Assembly: GCA_038521345.1 (NCBI GenBank)
Contig: JBCBKU010000001.1
Coordinates: forward strand, 186,001 to 250,000
Direction: 5' to 3'
Source of the DNA: JBCBKU01 sp038521345
Lineage (GTDB): Bacteria; Pseudomonadota; Alphaproteobacteria; Rhodobacterales; Rhodobacteraceae
DNA length: 64,000 nt
Part shown: positions 25,289-33,331 of the stretch, one piece after another
Layout of the letters: each line of letters begins with the position of its first letter
Position numbering within the stretch: the first letter of the stretch is position 1
Program-made: the position numbers and the translations under genes
Notes under the pieces: generated by a model
What the model saw: the letters and a program-made list of their open reading frames with translations, nothing else
What the model was told of the DNA's origin: nothing
The model's database searches: none

Positions 25289-25594
25289 TTATGCCGGCAG
25301 GTCGCGGTCCAGTTCTTCAAGCGAACCGGCGCGCGGGGTGCCGTCGGCCATGGCTGGCAGTTCGATGTCGGCGCAGGTGCCAGCGTCAACAAGCGTCCAG
25401 GCGTTGCCCTGGTAGTCAACGGTCGACGTGCCGGCGCAGGTTGTTCCGGGGCCAGCGGCGCAATCGTTCTCGCCAGCAAGCGAAATGCCGAAGCACTTCT
25501 CTTTTGCCTGGGCGTTGGCCGGGGTCGAGATCGAAGCGGCGAGAGCGGCGGCAACGGCGCCCGCGACGGCGAGAGTCTTTGCAGTGTTCGACAT
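25289..25594 (-). CDS. bufA: Bufferin precursor peptide (DUF2282, BufA1-type)
   Basis: A 101-residue exported peptide with a Sec-type signal (about residues 1-29, AASISTPANAQA) and four cysteines: C34 (KEKCFG), C45 (ENDCAAGPG), C53 (TTCAGTS) and C74 (AGTCAD). The motif CAGTSTVDYQGNAW is the mark of DUF2282 proteins, the precursors of copper-binding bufferins. The family's modified cysteines chelate copper in the periplasm. The C-terminal tail after C74 (about 27 residues) is Asp/Glu-rich. It is first in the unit bufA-bufB-bufC-bufD with AAGGA before its ATG. Probably induced by copper or similar metals; no regulator is adjacent. Confidence 0.88.
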   Translation of the reverse strand: MSNTAKTLAVAGAVAAALAASISTPANAQAKEKCFGISLAGENDCAAGPGTTCAGTSTVDYQGNAWTLVDAGTCADIELPAMADGTPRAGSLEELDRDLPA

Positions 25595-25660
25595 GGATCA
25601 GGTCCTTTTCTTAGTCTCTTGTGCCGCGACGTGCGACGGCCAAAGTGCTAATCCGATGGT

Positions 25661-25684
25661 ACAGTCTCTGGCCAATCACAGTCT
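25661..25684 (-). repeat. Direct repeat upstream of bufA
   Basis: AGACTGT occurs twice on the minus strand, 17 bp apart, 67-90 bp upstream of the bufA start. It could be a regulator site in the bufferin promoter, but the repeat is short and could be chance. Confidence 0.25.
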
Positions 25685-25771
25685 TGTGGGCCAACGGCTT
25701 CGTGAAGTTTGCAACAACCGCCGGCCAGCAAAGTCCACCAAGTTCAATTCGTTAACACCCATTCAATGAAG

Positions 25772-25787
25772 AGGCGGGCAACCGCCT
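25772..25787 (-). terminator. Hairpin at the thrS stop
   Basis: Arms AGGCGG and CCGCCT around a 4-base loop; the first arm begins inside the thrS stop codon on the minus strand. The following bases (CTTCATT) are only moderately T-rich, so termination efficiency is uncertain. Confidence 0.4.
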
Positions 25788-27741
25788 AGGCCGCTTCGAC
25801 CCGGTCCGGGGCGACCGCTTCTTCGGCAAGCATGGAAACGATTTCTGACAGCGGAACGACCGACGTGGCCTTTTCGCCTAAGCGGCGGACTGTCACCGTG
25901 CGTTCATCCACTTCGCGTTGTCCGACGGCGAGGATGACCGGCACCTTGCCAACGGAGTGTTCGCGGACCTTATAATTGATCTTCTCGTTTCGGATGTCCG
26001 CCTCGGCCCGAAGACCGACCGCCGTCAGTGCGGCCACGACCTCGCCCACATAGGCATCTGCGTCCGACACGATCGAGGCAACCACGACTTGGCGAGGGGC
26101 AATCCAGAACGGCAACCTGCCCGCGTAGTTTTCGATCATGATCCCGATAAAGCGTTCAAAGGACCCAAGGATCGCGCGATGGAGCATGACAGGGCGGTGT
26201 TTCTCGCCATCCGAGCCGATATATGTGGCGTCCAGCCGCTCGGGCAGATTGAAATCCGCCTGAAAGGTCCCGCACTGCCATTCGCGTCCGATCGCATCGG
26301 TCAGTTTGAAGTCGAGCTTCGGGCCGTAGAACGCTCCTTCCCCGGGATCCACCTGAAAGTCGTTGCGGACCGACAGAATCGCCTTCTCAAGGGCGCTCTC
26401 GGCTTTGTCCCAGACCTCGTCGGATCCCACACGAACTTCCGGGCGGGTCGAAAGCTTGATGTCGAATTTCGGGAACCCGGTATCCCGATACACCTTTGAA
26501 AGCAGATCGATAAAGCCGGCGCATTCCGCCTCGATCTGATCCTCGGTGCAGAAGATATGTGCGTCGTCCTGGGTAAAGCCACGGACACGCATCAATCCGT
26601 GCAGCGCGCCATGCGCTTCATACCGGTGGCAAGACCCAAACTCGGACAGCCTCAAAGGGAGGTCACGATAAGACTTCAGCCCTTGATTGAAGATCTGCAC
26701 GTGACCTGGGCAGTTCATGGGTTTCAGCGCGTTGGTGCGTTTCTCGTTGGCATGTTCTTCATCGATTTCGGTGGTGAACATGTTTTCGCGGTACTTGTCC
26801 CAGTGGCCGGACTTTTCCCATAGCTTTCGGTCGATGACCTGCGGGGTCTTTATTTCCTGATACCCCGCGGCGGTCAGCCTCCGCCGCATATAGTCCTCCA
26901 TCTGCCTGACAATGGTCCAACCGTTCGGGTGCCAGAAGACCATTCCTGGCGCCTCTTCCTGGAAATGAAACAGTTCCATCTCTCGCCCGAGACGGCGGTG
27001 GTCCCGCTTCTCCGCTTCTTCGAGAAAGGTCAGATAGTCTTTGAGGTCATTTCGGTTTTTGAAGGCAACGCCATAGATCCGCTGCAGCATGGGCCGGTTT
27101 GAATCACCTCGCCAATAAGCGCCCGCAACGCTCATAAGCTTGAAGGCATCCGCCGGCACCTGACCGGTATGCTGGAAGTGCGGGCCACGGCACAGATCCT
27201 GCCAATCGCCATGCCAGTACATGCGGATCGGATCACCTTCCGGGATCGCCTCGACAAGCTCGACCTTGTAGGGCTCGTGGGCCTTTTTGTAGTGCAGGAT
27301 CGCATCGTCACGCGACCACAGCTCGGTCCGGACCGGCTCGCGCGCGTTGATGATCTCCTTCATCTTTTTTTCGATTACCCCGAGATCTTCCGGGGTGAAG
27401 GGCTCTGCACGATCAAAATCGTAGTACCATCCGTTCTGGATGACAGGGCCAATAGTCACTTGCACTTCGGGCCAGATCTCCTGCACCGCACGGGCCATGA
27501 TGTGTGCAAGGTCATGGCGGATCAGCTCCAGCGCCTCCGCGTTATCCTTCATTGTGTGGATTGCAATCTTGGCGTCTGTATCGATGGGCCATTGAAGATC
27601 CCAGTGCGCGCCGTCGACGCTTGCAGAGATGGCGGATTTCGCGAGGCTCTTCGAAATGCTCTCGGCAACGTTGGCAGGGGTTACGCCGGCGTCGTACGCG
27701 CGCACATTACCATCGGGAAAGGTCAGGGAAATCTGGGGCAT
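25786..27741 (-). CDS. thrS: Threonyl-tRNA synthetase
   Basis: ThrRS charges tRNA-Thr and edits mischarged serine. The 651 residues show the full domain order: N-terminal TGS domain (SLTFPDGNVRAYDAGV), the editing domain with HDLAHIMARAVQEIWP, the class II core with zinc ligands in LKPMNCPGHVQIF and EAHGALHGLMRVRGFTQDDAH, and the C-terminal anticodon-binding domain starting near residue 545. The upstream 230 bp are gene-free and divergent from an ASCH-domain gene. Confidence 0.98.
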   Translation of the reverse strand: MPQISLTFPDGNVRAYDAGVTPANVAESISKSLAKSAISASVDGAHWDLQWPIDTDAKIAIHTMKDNAEALELIRHDLAHIMARAVQEIWPEVQVTIGPVIQNGWYYDFDRAEPFTPEDLGVIEKKMKEIINAREPVRTELWSRDDAILHYKKAHEPYKVELVEAIPEGDPIRMYWHGDWQDLCRGPHFQHTGQVPADAFKLMSVAGAYWRGDSNRPMLQRIYGVAFKNRNDLKDYLTFLEEAEKRDHRRLGREMELFHFQEEAPGMVFWHPNGWTIVRQMEDYMRRRLTAAGYQEIKTPQVIDRKLWEKSGHWDKYRENMFTTEIDEEHANEKRTNALKPMNCPGHVQIFNQGLKSYRDLPLRLSEFGSCHRYEAHGALHGLMRVRGFTQDDAHIFCTEDQIEAECAGFIDLLSKVYRDTGFPKFDIKLSTRPEVRVGSDEVWDKAESALEKAILSVRNDFQVDPGEGAFYGPKLDFKLTDAIGREWQCGTFQADFNLPERLDATYIGSDGEKHRPVMLHRAILGSFERFIGIMIENYAGRLPFWIAPRQVVVASIVSDADAYVGEVVAALTAVGLRAEADIRNEKINYKVREHSVGKVPVILAVGQREVDERTVTVRRLGEKATSVVPLSEIVSMLAEEAVAPDRVEAA

Positions 27742-27974
27742 TGGCCCATCTCCTCGTCAGTTTGGCGCCCACGGAACGCCCGGTTGCGGGTATGTGTAGG
27801 GGTATGTGACGTCGCTGACGAAAAAGGTCAAGCCACGGGTCTGCTGCTGTGGCCCCGGTCGAAGATCACGTTGCTTGTCACAATCCGCCCGAAGGCGGTG
27901 ATCGTGCTCAAGAAACCAGCGCCGGAGGACCCTGGTCTTTGAAGTGCCTCTGATGTCGGATTAGTTGTCCAGAC

Positions 27975-28508
27975 ATGTCAAAGCCGGGAAATTTGCCAGA
28001 TATCGCATTATCGGTACGCCAACCTTGGGCCTGGGCCATTGTCGCCGGGCACAAAGTGATCGAGAATCGATCGCTGGCGTCGATCCGCGCGGGCGGCATG
28101 ACTTGTCGCCGAGTGGCAATCCACGCGGCCCTTGGCATGACCGCAAAGGAATACGCCTGGGCCTTTTGGCGGCTCGAACGACACGGTGTTCGCTGCCCGG
28201 CGCCGGCCCAGCTTTCGCGTCGGGGAATTGTCGGCGCCGTCGATGTGACCGACATCGTCAGCGAGAGTGACAGCCAATGGTTCGGAGGCGATCATGGGCT
28301 GGTTCTGGCCAACGCAGTTGGGGTGGACCCGATCCCGGCGCCCGGCGCGCTGGGTTACTTCGATTGGACGCCGGGAGGCGCGCTCGCCGAGCCCACGCCT
28401 TGGATGCGTAGTTGGGAGCCTGGGGGACTGTTTCCGGATCTTGCGCCCAGCTTCCGCGAACCGCCGGAGAAACCCTTCGGGTCGTCGAAGCGGGCGCCGC
28501 CACGCTAG
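27975..28508 (+). CDS. ASCH-domain protein
   Basis: A 177-residue protein whose N-terminal segment ALSVRQPWAWAIVAGHKVIE followed by NRS is the hallmark of the ASCH fold, a PUA-related RNA-binding or hydrolase domain. The downstream part GIVGAVDVTDIV and WFGGDHGLVLANAV also fits. The C-terminal 50 residues are proline-rich and probably disordered. Some ASCH proteins hydrolyse N4-acetylcytidine; this one could be an enzyme or RNA-binding protein. Its stop overlaps that of a convergent acetyltransferase. Confidence 0.85.
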   Translation: MSKPGNLPDIALSVRQPWAWAIVAGHKVIENRSLASIRAGGMTCRRVAIHAALGMTAKEYAWAFWRLERHGVRCPAPAQLSRRGIVGAVDVTDIVSESDSQWFGGDHGLVLANAVGVDPIPAPGALGYFDWTPGGALAEPTPWMRSWEPGGLFPDLAPSFREPPEKPFGSSKRAPPR

Positions 28509-29014
28509 GGCTGATCACCCTTCGCGAAGGTTGAGAGATCTGTGCCGGTGAGCCGGTAATAGACCTTTTCTTCCACACGGGGCGCGCCCAGCCGATCATA
28601 GAATGCCATGGCACGGGGGTTGTCGGTTTCTGCTGTCCAGTCGAACCGGGCACAGCCCATCTCGACGGCCATCCGTGCGAGATGGCGCATCACCTGCTCT
28701 CCAACTCCGGTGCCGCGGGCGCGTTTGGAGACAAACAATTCCTTGAGGAACAAAGTTCCGTTGGCGTTCGGCGCAAGGTGCACAATCGTGAAAGTCGCAA
28801 AGGCGATAGCTGCTTCCCCTTCAAGGGCGAGAAGGGCCGTGCAGCCCGACCGGCCTTGAATCAGTGCTGCCGCTGTGGCCGAGGACATCTCTTCGTCGCC
28901 GTTGATCGGGCCATAGTAGTGACGGTTCGTTTCGACGCAAAGCGCAGCCAACGCCGGCAGATCTGCATCTGCCGCGGGGCGGATCGTTAAAGTCACGGGT
29001 TTCGGGTTTGCCAT
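28505..29014 (-). CDS. GNAT N-acetyltransferase
   Basis: A 169-residue acetyltransferase. The acetyl-CoA loop is LFVSKRARGTGVGEQVMRHL (R-x-x-G-x-G at the centre), preceded by the strand NGTLFLKELFV and followed by the end motif NPRAMAFYDRLGAPRVEEKV. The acceptor substrate cannot be predicted. It sits upstream of the SDR gene's stop on the same strand and shares its 3' end with the convergent ASCH gene (4-bp overlap). Confidence 0.88.
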   Translation of the reverse strand: MANPKPVTLTIRPAADADLPALAALCVETNRHYYGPINGDEEMSSATAAALIQGRSGCTALLALEGEAAIAFATFTIVHLAPNANGTLFLKELFVSKRARGTGVGEQVMRHLARMAVEMGCARFDWTAETDNPRAMAFYDRLGAPRVEEKVYYRLTGTDLSTFAKGDQP

Positions 29015-29060
29015 GTCGCTAGTAATTCGGGAACACTACCCGTGTCCAGTGGCGGGGTTG

Positions 29061-30038
29061 TCATGCCGCGCGCAGGAACCCTTCGCTCATCTCCCAAAGC
29101 CGCTCGGCACTGGCGTCGTCACAGGCATGTGCGGCGACGCCGAAGAAACGCCGTGCCGGGTTGTCGGGGTCGACCATCGCGGCAATATCGCAGTCTTCGC
29201 AGTATACCCCGGCCTTGCCGATGAGTTTCGGCGAGGTCGCAGCCCAAAGCGTTGTAGAACAACCCTGTTCCGGGGTCTTGAAACCCTGTCTTGCCAACTC
29301 GGACGGTTCGCCATTTTCATCAAGCCAGCCCAGTGCGATCATTTCTTCCCTGGGAAGGTGACGCTGGAGCGGCGTGAATATTCCGCCGGGATGAAGCGAA
29401 AAGGCAAGGCCACCTGTCTCTTTCAACCGTCGGGACAAGGCATTGGCGAAAAGCGCGTTGGCTGTCTTGGCTTGTCCGTAAGCCTGCCATTTGTCGTATG
29501 GTGTGCTCTCGTAGTGCACGTCGTCCCAGAGAATGTCGGAGCGTTTGTGCGCCGCCGACGAAAGCGCCACAACACGGGCGCCCGGGTTTTTTCTAAGCAG
29601 GGGCATCAAAGTCTGCGTCAAAGCAAAGTGGCCCATGTGATTGATGCCGAATTGCGATTCCCAGCCCGGGCCGACCCGAGCTTCGGGCGACGCCATGATT
29701 CCGGCGTTGTTGATCAACAGATCAAGACGTCCGATCGACCCCACGACGGCCTCGGCGAAGCTGCGGACCGATGCGATGTCGGCAAGATCCATTGGCGCCG
29801 TGCTGATGTCGCCCGGTATGCCGGAAAGGCTGTCCTTGGCTTTCTCTGCGTTTCGCACGGGGACAATCACGTGGGCACCACGGTCCGCCAACGCGCGCAC
29901 TGTTTCAAGCCCGAGACCGCTGTAACCGCCCGTCACGATGGCAGACTTGCCCGAAAGATCGAGGCCCTCGAGTACCTCCTGCCCGGTGGACTTCGCGTGG
30001 AAACCGGAATTGGTCGGGATCTGGTCTTCGATGGCCAT
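29061..30038 (-). CDS. Short-chain dehydrogenase, retinol dehydrogenase/WWOX-like
   Basis: A 325-residue NAD(P)-dependent SDR. The cofactor loop is AIVTGGYSGLGLETVRALA (TGxxxGxG), NNAGIMA is the stabilising motif and YGQAKTANALFA contains the catalytic Tyr and Lys (YxxxK). The longer C-terminal part with two cysteines (GVYCEDCDIA) resembles the retinol-dehydrogenase-like branch. I start at the ATG 30038 (GCGAGGTTCCC upstream), leaving 22 bp to the preceding VOC gene; the frame extends 13 codons more into that gene. Substrate unknown. Confidence 0.9.
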   Translation of the reverse strand: MAIEDQIPTNSGFHAKSTGQEVLEGLDLSGKSAIVTGGYSGLGLETVRALADRGAHVIVPVRNAEKAKDSLSGIPGDISTAPMDLADIASVRSFAEAVVGSIGRLDLLINNAGIMASPEARVGPGWESQFGINHMGHFALTQTLMPLLRKNPGARVVALSSAAHKRSDILWDDVHYESTPYDKWQAYGQAKTANALFANALSRRLKETGGLAFSLHPGGIFTPLQRHLPREEMIALGWLDENGEPSELARQGFKTPEQGCSTTLWAATSPKLIGKAGVYCEDCDIAAMVDPDNPARRFFGVAAHACDDASAERLWEMSEGFLRAA

Positions 30039-30060
30039 GGGAACCTCGCTCGGATTTGGA

Positions 30061-30429
30061 TTAGCGGTGCTGGTCAATCAGAATCGTGTGGCCGTCCGGA
30101 TCGGTGACCATAAAGCTTCCTGGGCCGGCTTCGCCGCCGGTCTCCTCGGCCACTTCGATACCAGCCTCGGTTAGGTGGGCCTTGATCTCGCGCACATCGC
30201 TGAATGGATCGACGGGCTGGGCCGATTGATCCCAACCCGGGTTGAAGGTCATGATCGAGCCCTCGAACATGCCTTGGAAGAGCCCAATGACCGTATCGCC
30301 GTTTTTGAGGATCAGGAAATTCTGGTCCAAGGTGTCGCCGGGCGCTTCGAATCCGAGCTTTTCGTAGAAGGCTTTCGAGCGGGCAAGATCGCTGACCGCG
30401 AGGCTGATGGAAAAGGCACCGAGTTGCAT
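30061..30429 (-). CDS. Vicinal-oxygen-chelate (glyoxalase-like) protein
   Basis: A 122-residue VOC-fold protein: SLAVSDLARSKAFYEKLGFE near the N-terminus and FMVTDPDGHTILIDQ at the C-terminus are the usual repeat ends. It lies 22 bp before the SDR gene on the same strand and is probably co-transcribed. The ATG at 30429 has GGGAGA upstream. Metal ligands are incomplete by eye, so it may be a binding protein or a dioxygenase-like enzyme. Confidence 0.85.
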   Translation of the reverse strand: MQLGAFSISLAVSDLARSKAFYEKLGFEAPGDTLDQNFLILKNGDTVIGLFQGMFEGSIMTFNPGWDQSAQPVDPFSDVREIKAHLTEAGIEVAEETGGEAGPGSFMVTDPDGHTILIDQHR

Positions 30430-30542
30430 GGAATGTCTCCCTTGGGGTTCGCCCAAGCCTAGCATGAATTGGTCGCTGGCGCTGCCATTTGGATGTTATG
30501 CGGGGATAGTACCAGATCGCGATGTTTTGAGTGGAGGGAGCC

Positions 30543-30788
30543 ATGGTACTCGGCACTCGTGAGGACACCGAGTTTGTAAAGATCCGGAACGAGTGCTCGC
30601 GCTCATGTTCGTTAAGTGCAAACTCATCTTGGTTGGTGGGCTTTCGCGAAGCAGGTGCCTTGGCCGAGGCGAAGCGTACTGAAATAGAAGCTGACATGCG
30701 GGCGTTCTTTGAAACGCAAGAAAAGGACGAGACGGGATTCTGGGTTCCCACTTCGTCTTGGCTGGTCACGGCCCGGAACCCGGGCTAG
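30543..30788 (+). CDS. Short hypothetical protein, possible remnant of a methyltransferase
   Basis: An 81-residue frame with a good ribosome site (GGAGGGAG) before the ATG at 30543. The end ADMRAFFETQEKDETGFWVP followed by TSSWLVTARN looks like the C-terminal tail of SAM-dependent methyltransferases, but no SAM-binding domain precedes it. It may be a real small gene or a decayed fragment. It is convergent with the MAPEG gene. Confidence 0.4.
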   Translation: MVLGTREDTEFVKIRNECSRSCSLSANSSWLVGFREAGALAEAKRTEIEADMRAFFETQEKDETGFWVPTSSWLVTARNPG

Positions 30789-30833
30789 GTGCTTTGGCCC
30801 GGGCGGAGATCGCCCGGGCCGCCGGCCGCTGTC

Positions 30834-31232
30834 TCAGGCGGCGATGATTTGCCAGCCGATGAGCAGAATGCAGATCCAGGCCGAGGTGAAGATAATCGGT
30901 CGAACGGGAATCTGCGGGAAATCCCCAACCATCCAGATGGCCTGCGCGAGTCTGAGCCAGAAGAACGCTGCCGTTGCCACGACCGTGACCATGGTTGAAA
31001 CACCGGCCATATGCGCCACCAGAACGATGGCGGCAAACGGTGGAAACTGCTCCATCAGGTTCAGATGCGCGCGATAGGCGCGGTGAACCCAAGCCGACAT
31101 GGCCGCAGGGTCCGGTGGTCGGTTTTCCTCGGGCCGCTCGAAGGTCGTGGTGTTGACCCCGATCACGAACGGGATCCAGAGCGACGCAGCCAAGAGCGTG
31201 GTAAGGGTCAGGTACGTAAGTTCAATGGTCAT
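30834..31232 (-). CDS. MAPEG-family membrane protein
   Basis: A 132-residue protein with four hydrophobic helices and the MAPEG (membrane-associated eicosanoid and glutathione metabolism) pattern: RAYRAHLNLMEQFPPFAAIV in the centre, then LRLAQAIWMVGDFPQIPVRP. Bacterial members are mostly uncharacterised. It is the third gene of a leftward unit after two SRPBCC genes, 11 bp downstream of the second one. Confidence 0.88.
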   Translation of the reverse strand: MTIELTYLTLTTLLAASLWIPFVIGVNTTTFERPEENRPPDPAAMSAWVHRAYRAHLNLMEQFPPFAAIVLVAHMAGVSTMVTVVATAAFFWLRLAQAIWMVGDFPQIPVRPIIFTSAWICILLIGWQIIAA

Positions 31233-31243
31233 GATCCGCTCCC

Positions 31244-31681
31244 TTAGGCCGCGCTGGTGGTGAATCGGGTCGACTCGCCCGTTTCAAGGAAGGTCTTCAG
31301 GCCCGACGCCCAACGTTCCCAGCCGTCGACTACGCCCTCACCTGGAGTTGCGGGGAATGCGAGATCGTAATGTTCGATCGTCAGGCGGCAATGACCGTTT
31401 TCGGCGGCAATCAGAAAGACGGTACGCGAAGCCGGAATTCCCGGCTCCCAATGGGGTTCGAATGTGGCCTCGATCCGCGACTTGGGGTCGGCTTGGATGG
31501 TCTTGGCGCGGAGCATCACGTGATCTTCGCCCACGAAGTAGGTGTAGGTGTCATCTTCTTGTGTCACGCGGTGCGACATGAAGTGATAGGCCGCCATCTG
31601 GTCGGGATCGGTCAGTGCATCCCAAAGGGCATCCTGAGTACAGCGGATGTAGGTCTGCATCATGAAATCGGGTTTCGACAT
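31244..31681 (-). CDS. SRPBCC (AHSA1-like) protein
   Basis: A 145-residue START/Bet v1-like ligand-binding protein with the AHSA1 pattern TYIRCTQDALWDALTDPDQM, RIEATFEPHWEPG and DGWERWASGLKTFLETGE. It is clearly paralogous to the C-terminal half of the gene upstream (shared TFEP, GEGV-DGW and TFLETG/TWLETG segments), so the pair arose by duplication. The ATG at 31681 follows AAGGAGA. Ligand unknown. Confidence 0.88.
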   Translation of the reverse strand: MSKPDFMMQTYIRCTQDALWDALTDPDQMAAYHFMSHRVTQEDDTYTYFVGEDHVMLRAKTIQADPKSRIEATFEPHWEPGIPASRTVFLIAAENGHCRLTIEHYDLAFPATPGEGVVDGWERWASGLKTFLETGESTRFTTSAA

Positions 31682-31707
31682 CGGGATTGTCTCCTTTTCC
31701 TGAGGGA

Positions 31708-32481
31708 TCAAGCCTGGCCGGCCGATCCGAACTTTGCGTCCTGGCCGGTCTCAAGCCACGTCTTCAGTCCGGCAAGCATGCGAGCCCAGCCGTCGGCAAC
31801 GCCTTCGCCCTGGACGACGGGATGCGTCAGATCGAAATGCTCGACCACGAGCCGGCAGGTGTCACCTTCGGGGGTGATTGTGTAGACGACGCGCGAGGGT
31901 GTTGCGCCATCTGCGTTCCACTTCGGCTCGAACGTCGTCTCAAGCCGGGTCATGGGCTCGAAGCGCATCTCGCGGCATACGAGCATTTCATCGCCGGAGG
32001 GCGTGAAATAGGTCACGCGATTGTCCGCATCCTTTTCGATACGGGCCGCCATGAAGTGGTAGTGCATCATGGCATCGGGGTCGCGGAGCGCGTCCCAAAG
32101 GCTGGCCTGTGGGCAGCGGATAAAGGTCTCCATCACGAAGTCGGGCTTTAGGGCGGTGTCGAGCATGGGGGCGGTTCCTTCGAGTTTGCTCTTCAGTTCA
32201 ATGACGGCACGGGCCGCCGGTTTGGCGAGGAAGGGATCAATCCATCGGTCGATCACCTCCTGGAGCGGCAGCGCATTCAGGTAGTGGTGTTTGAACCGGC
32301 CCTTCTTGCGCGTGACGATCAGGGACGCGTCCTCAAGAACTTTGAGGTGCTTCATGACACCAAAGCGGGTCATATCCAGTTGCTCCTCCAGTTCGCTCAA
32401 ACTCTGTCCATCCTTCTGGCGCAGGCTGTCCAATAGGGCCCGGCGTGCCGGGTCGTTCAGAGCTTTGAAAATCGCATCCAT
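31708..32481 (-). CDS. ArsR-type regulator fused to an SRPBCC domain
   Basis: A 257-residue fusion. Residues 1-95 form an ArsR winged helix (MDAIFKALNDPARRALLDSL, then MTRFGVMKHLKVLEDASLIV as the recognition region and RKKGRFKHHYLN as the wing). Residues 110-257 form an AHSA1-type SRPBCC domain. No metal-binding cysteines are seen, so the SRPBCC part may sense a small molecule. I chose the ATG at 32481; it has no ribosome site but sits at the predicted transcription start. It heads a three-gene unit with a second SRPBCC gene and a MAPEG gene. Confidence 0.85.
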   Translation of the reverse strand: MDAIFKALNDPARRALLDSLRQKDGQSLSELEEQLDMTRFGVMKHLKVLEDASLIVTRKKGRFKHHYLNALPLQEVIDRWIDPFLAKPAARAVIELKSKLEGTAPMLDTALKPDFVMETFIRCPQASLWDALRDPDAMMHYHFMAARIEKDADNRVTYFTPSGDEMLVCREMRFEPMTRLETTFEPKWNADGATPSRVVYTITPEGDTCRLVVEHFDLTHPVVQGEGVADGWARMLAGLKTWLETGQDAKFGSAGQA

Positions 32482-32487
32482 GGATCG

Positions 32488-32517
32488 AGTATATGTGAGT
32501 AAATAGTCACGTGACAA
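32488..32517 (-). promoter_or_regulatory. Promoter and operator of the ArsR-SRPBCC unit
   Basis: On the minus strand TTGTCA (32512-32517) and TATACT (32488-32493) are 18 bp apart. The spacer holds an imperfect 16-bp inverted repeat with GTGA/TCAC ends (32495-32510), overlapping a perfect GTCACGTGAC (32506-32515) at the -35 box. The start codon is 6 bp past the -10 box, implying a leaderless mRNA. The repeat is a likely autoregulatory site. Confidence 0.6.
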
Positions 32518-32586
32518 CACAGTCACCTAAAAATCAATTTGTGCTGCAACTAAGCATCTGCCACCATTGGAAAAACAGGAGAGAAC

Positions 32587-33327
32587 ATGTCAGTCTCGGA
32601 TCGGTTCGTAACCCCCGAAGGTAGGCGAATCGCCTATCATCAGACGCCCGGAGATGGGCCGACGGTGGTGTTTTTGGGCGGGTTCCGGTCGGACATGGGC
32701 GGGACCAAGGCGGTCCATCTTGAGGCCTGGGCGCAAGCCACCGGGCGAGCGTTTCTGCGGTTCGACTACTCGGGTCATGGGCTCTCGGACGGTGCGTTCG
32801 AGGACGGGGCGATCGGCGACTGGTTCGAGGATGCGCGGGCTGCTCTTGACCTTGTGCAGGGACCCGTGGTGCTCGTGGGCTCGTCCATGGGCGGCTGGAT
32901 CTCGTTTTTGCTCGCGCGCGATCTTCCGGAACGCGTTGCGGCCCTGGTGACCGTCGCAGCCGCTCCCGATTTCACCGAAGACTCCATGTGGGCCGGTTTC
33001 GACACCAATCAGCGTAGGGCCTTGGCCGAGGAGGGCCGTGTTGCATTGCCGTCGGAGTACAACGACGGTCCCTTCATCATCACAAAGCGGCTGATCGAAG
33101 AGGGGCGAAACCGGCTGCTGCTGCGTTCGCCACTGCAGCTGCAGTTTCCAGTTCGAATGCTTCAGGGAACGGCGGATGCGGATGTTGACATGTCCGTGGC
33201 GTTGCGGCTTCTCAGCCATGCCGAGGGGTCGGACTTGCGCCTGACTTTGGTTCGCGGTGCGGATCACAGGTTTTCATCACCCGATTGTCTCGCGCTTCTG
33301 ACTGAGACCGTGGCGGCGGTACTCTAG
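32587..33327 (+). CDS. Alpha/beta hydrolase
   Basis: A 246-residue alpha/beta hydrolase. The nucleophile elbow is VLVGSSMGGWIS (Ser in GSSMGG), FLGGFRSDMGG forms the oxyanion region, and the catalytic His is in VRGADHRFSSPD near the end with an Asp before it (TADADVDMSVA). It resembles the palmitoyl-thioesterase ABHD10-like group common in alphaproteobacteria. Divergent from the ArsR fusion gene; the next gene starts 5 bp after its stop. Confidence 0.88.
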   Translation: MSVSDRFVTPEGRRIAYHQTPGDGPTVVFLGGFRSDMGGTKAVHLEAWAQATGRAFLRFDYSGHGLSDGAFEDGAIGDWFEDARAALDLVQGPVVLVGSSMGGWISFLLARDLPERVAALVTVAAAPDFTEDSMWAGFDTNQRRALAEEGRVALPSEYNDGPFIITKRLIEEGRNRLLLRSPLQLQFPVRMLQGTADADVDMSVALRLLSHAEGSDLRLTLVRGADHRFSSPDCLALLTETVAAVL

Positions 33328-33331
33328 CTTC

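Noticed and set aside
25661..25684. Metal-responsive operator before bufA
   Set aside because: The 7-bp direct repeat is short and has no match to a known metal regulator site, so I do not claim a regulator.
27169..27942. 257-codon plus-strand frame over the end of thrS
   Set aside because: It is the antisense of thrS coding DNA and has no protein-like motif.
29013..30107. 364-codon plus-strand frame opposite the SDR and VOC genes
   Set aside because: It is antisense to two clear genes on the minus strand and is rich in His/Arg/Gly, as shadow frames are here.
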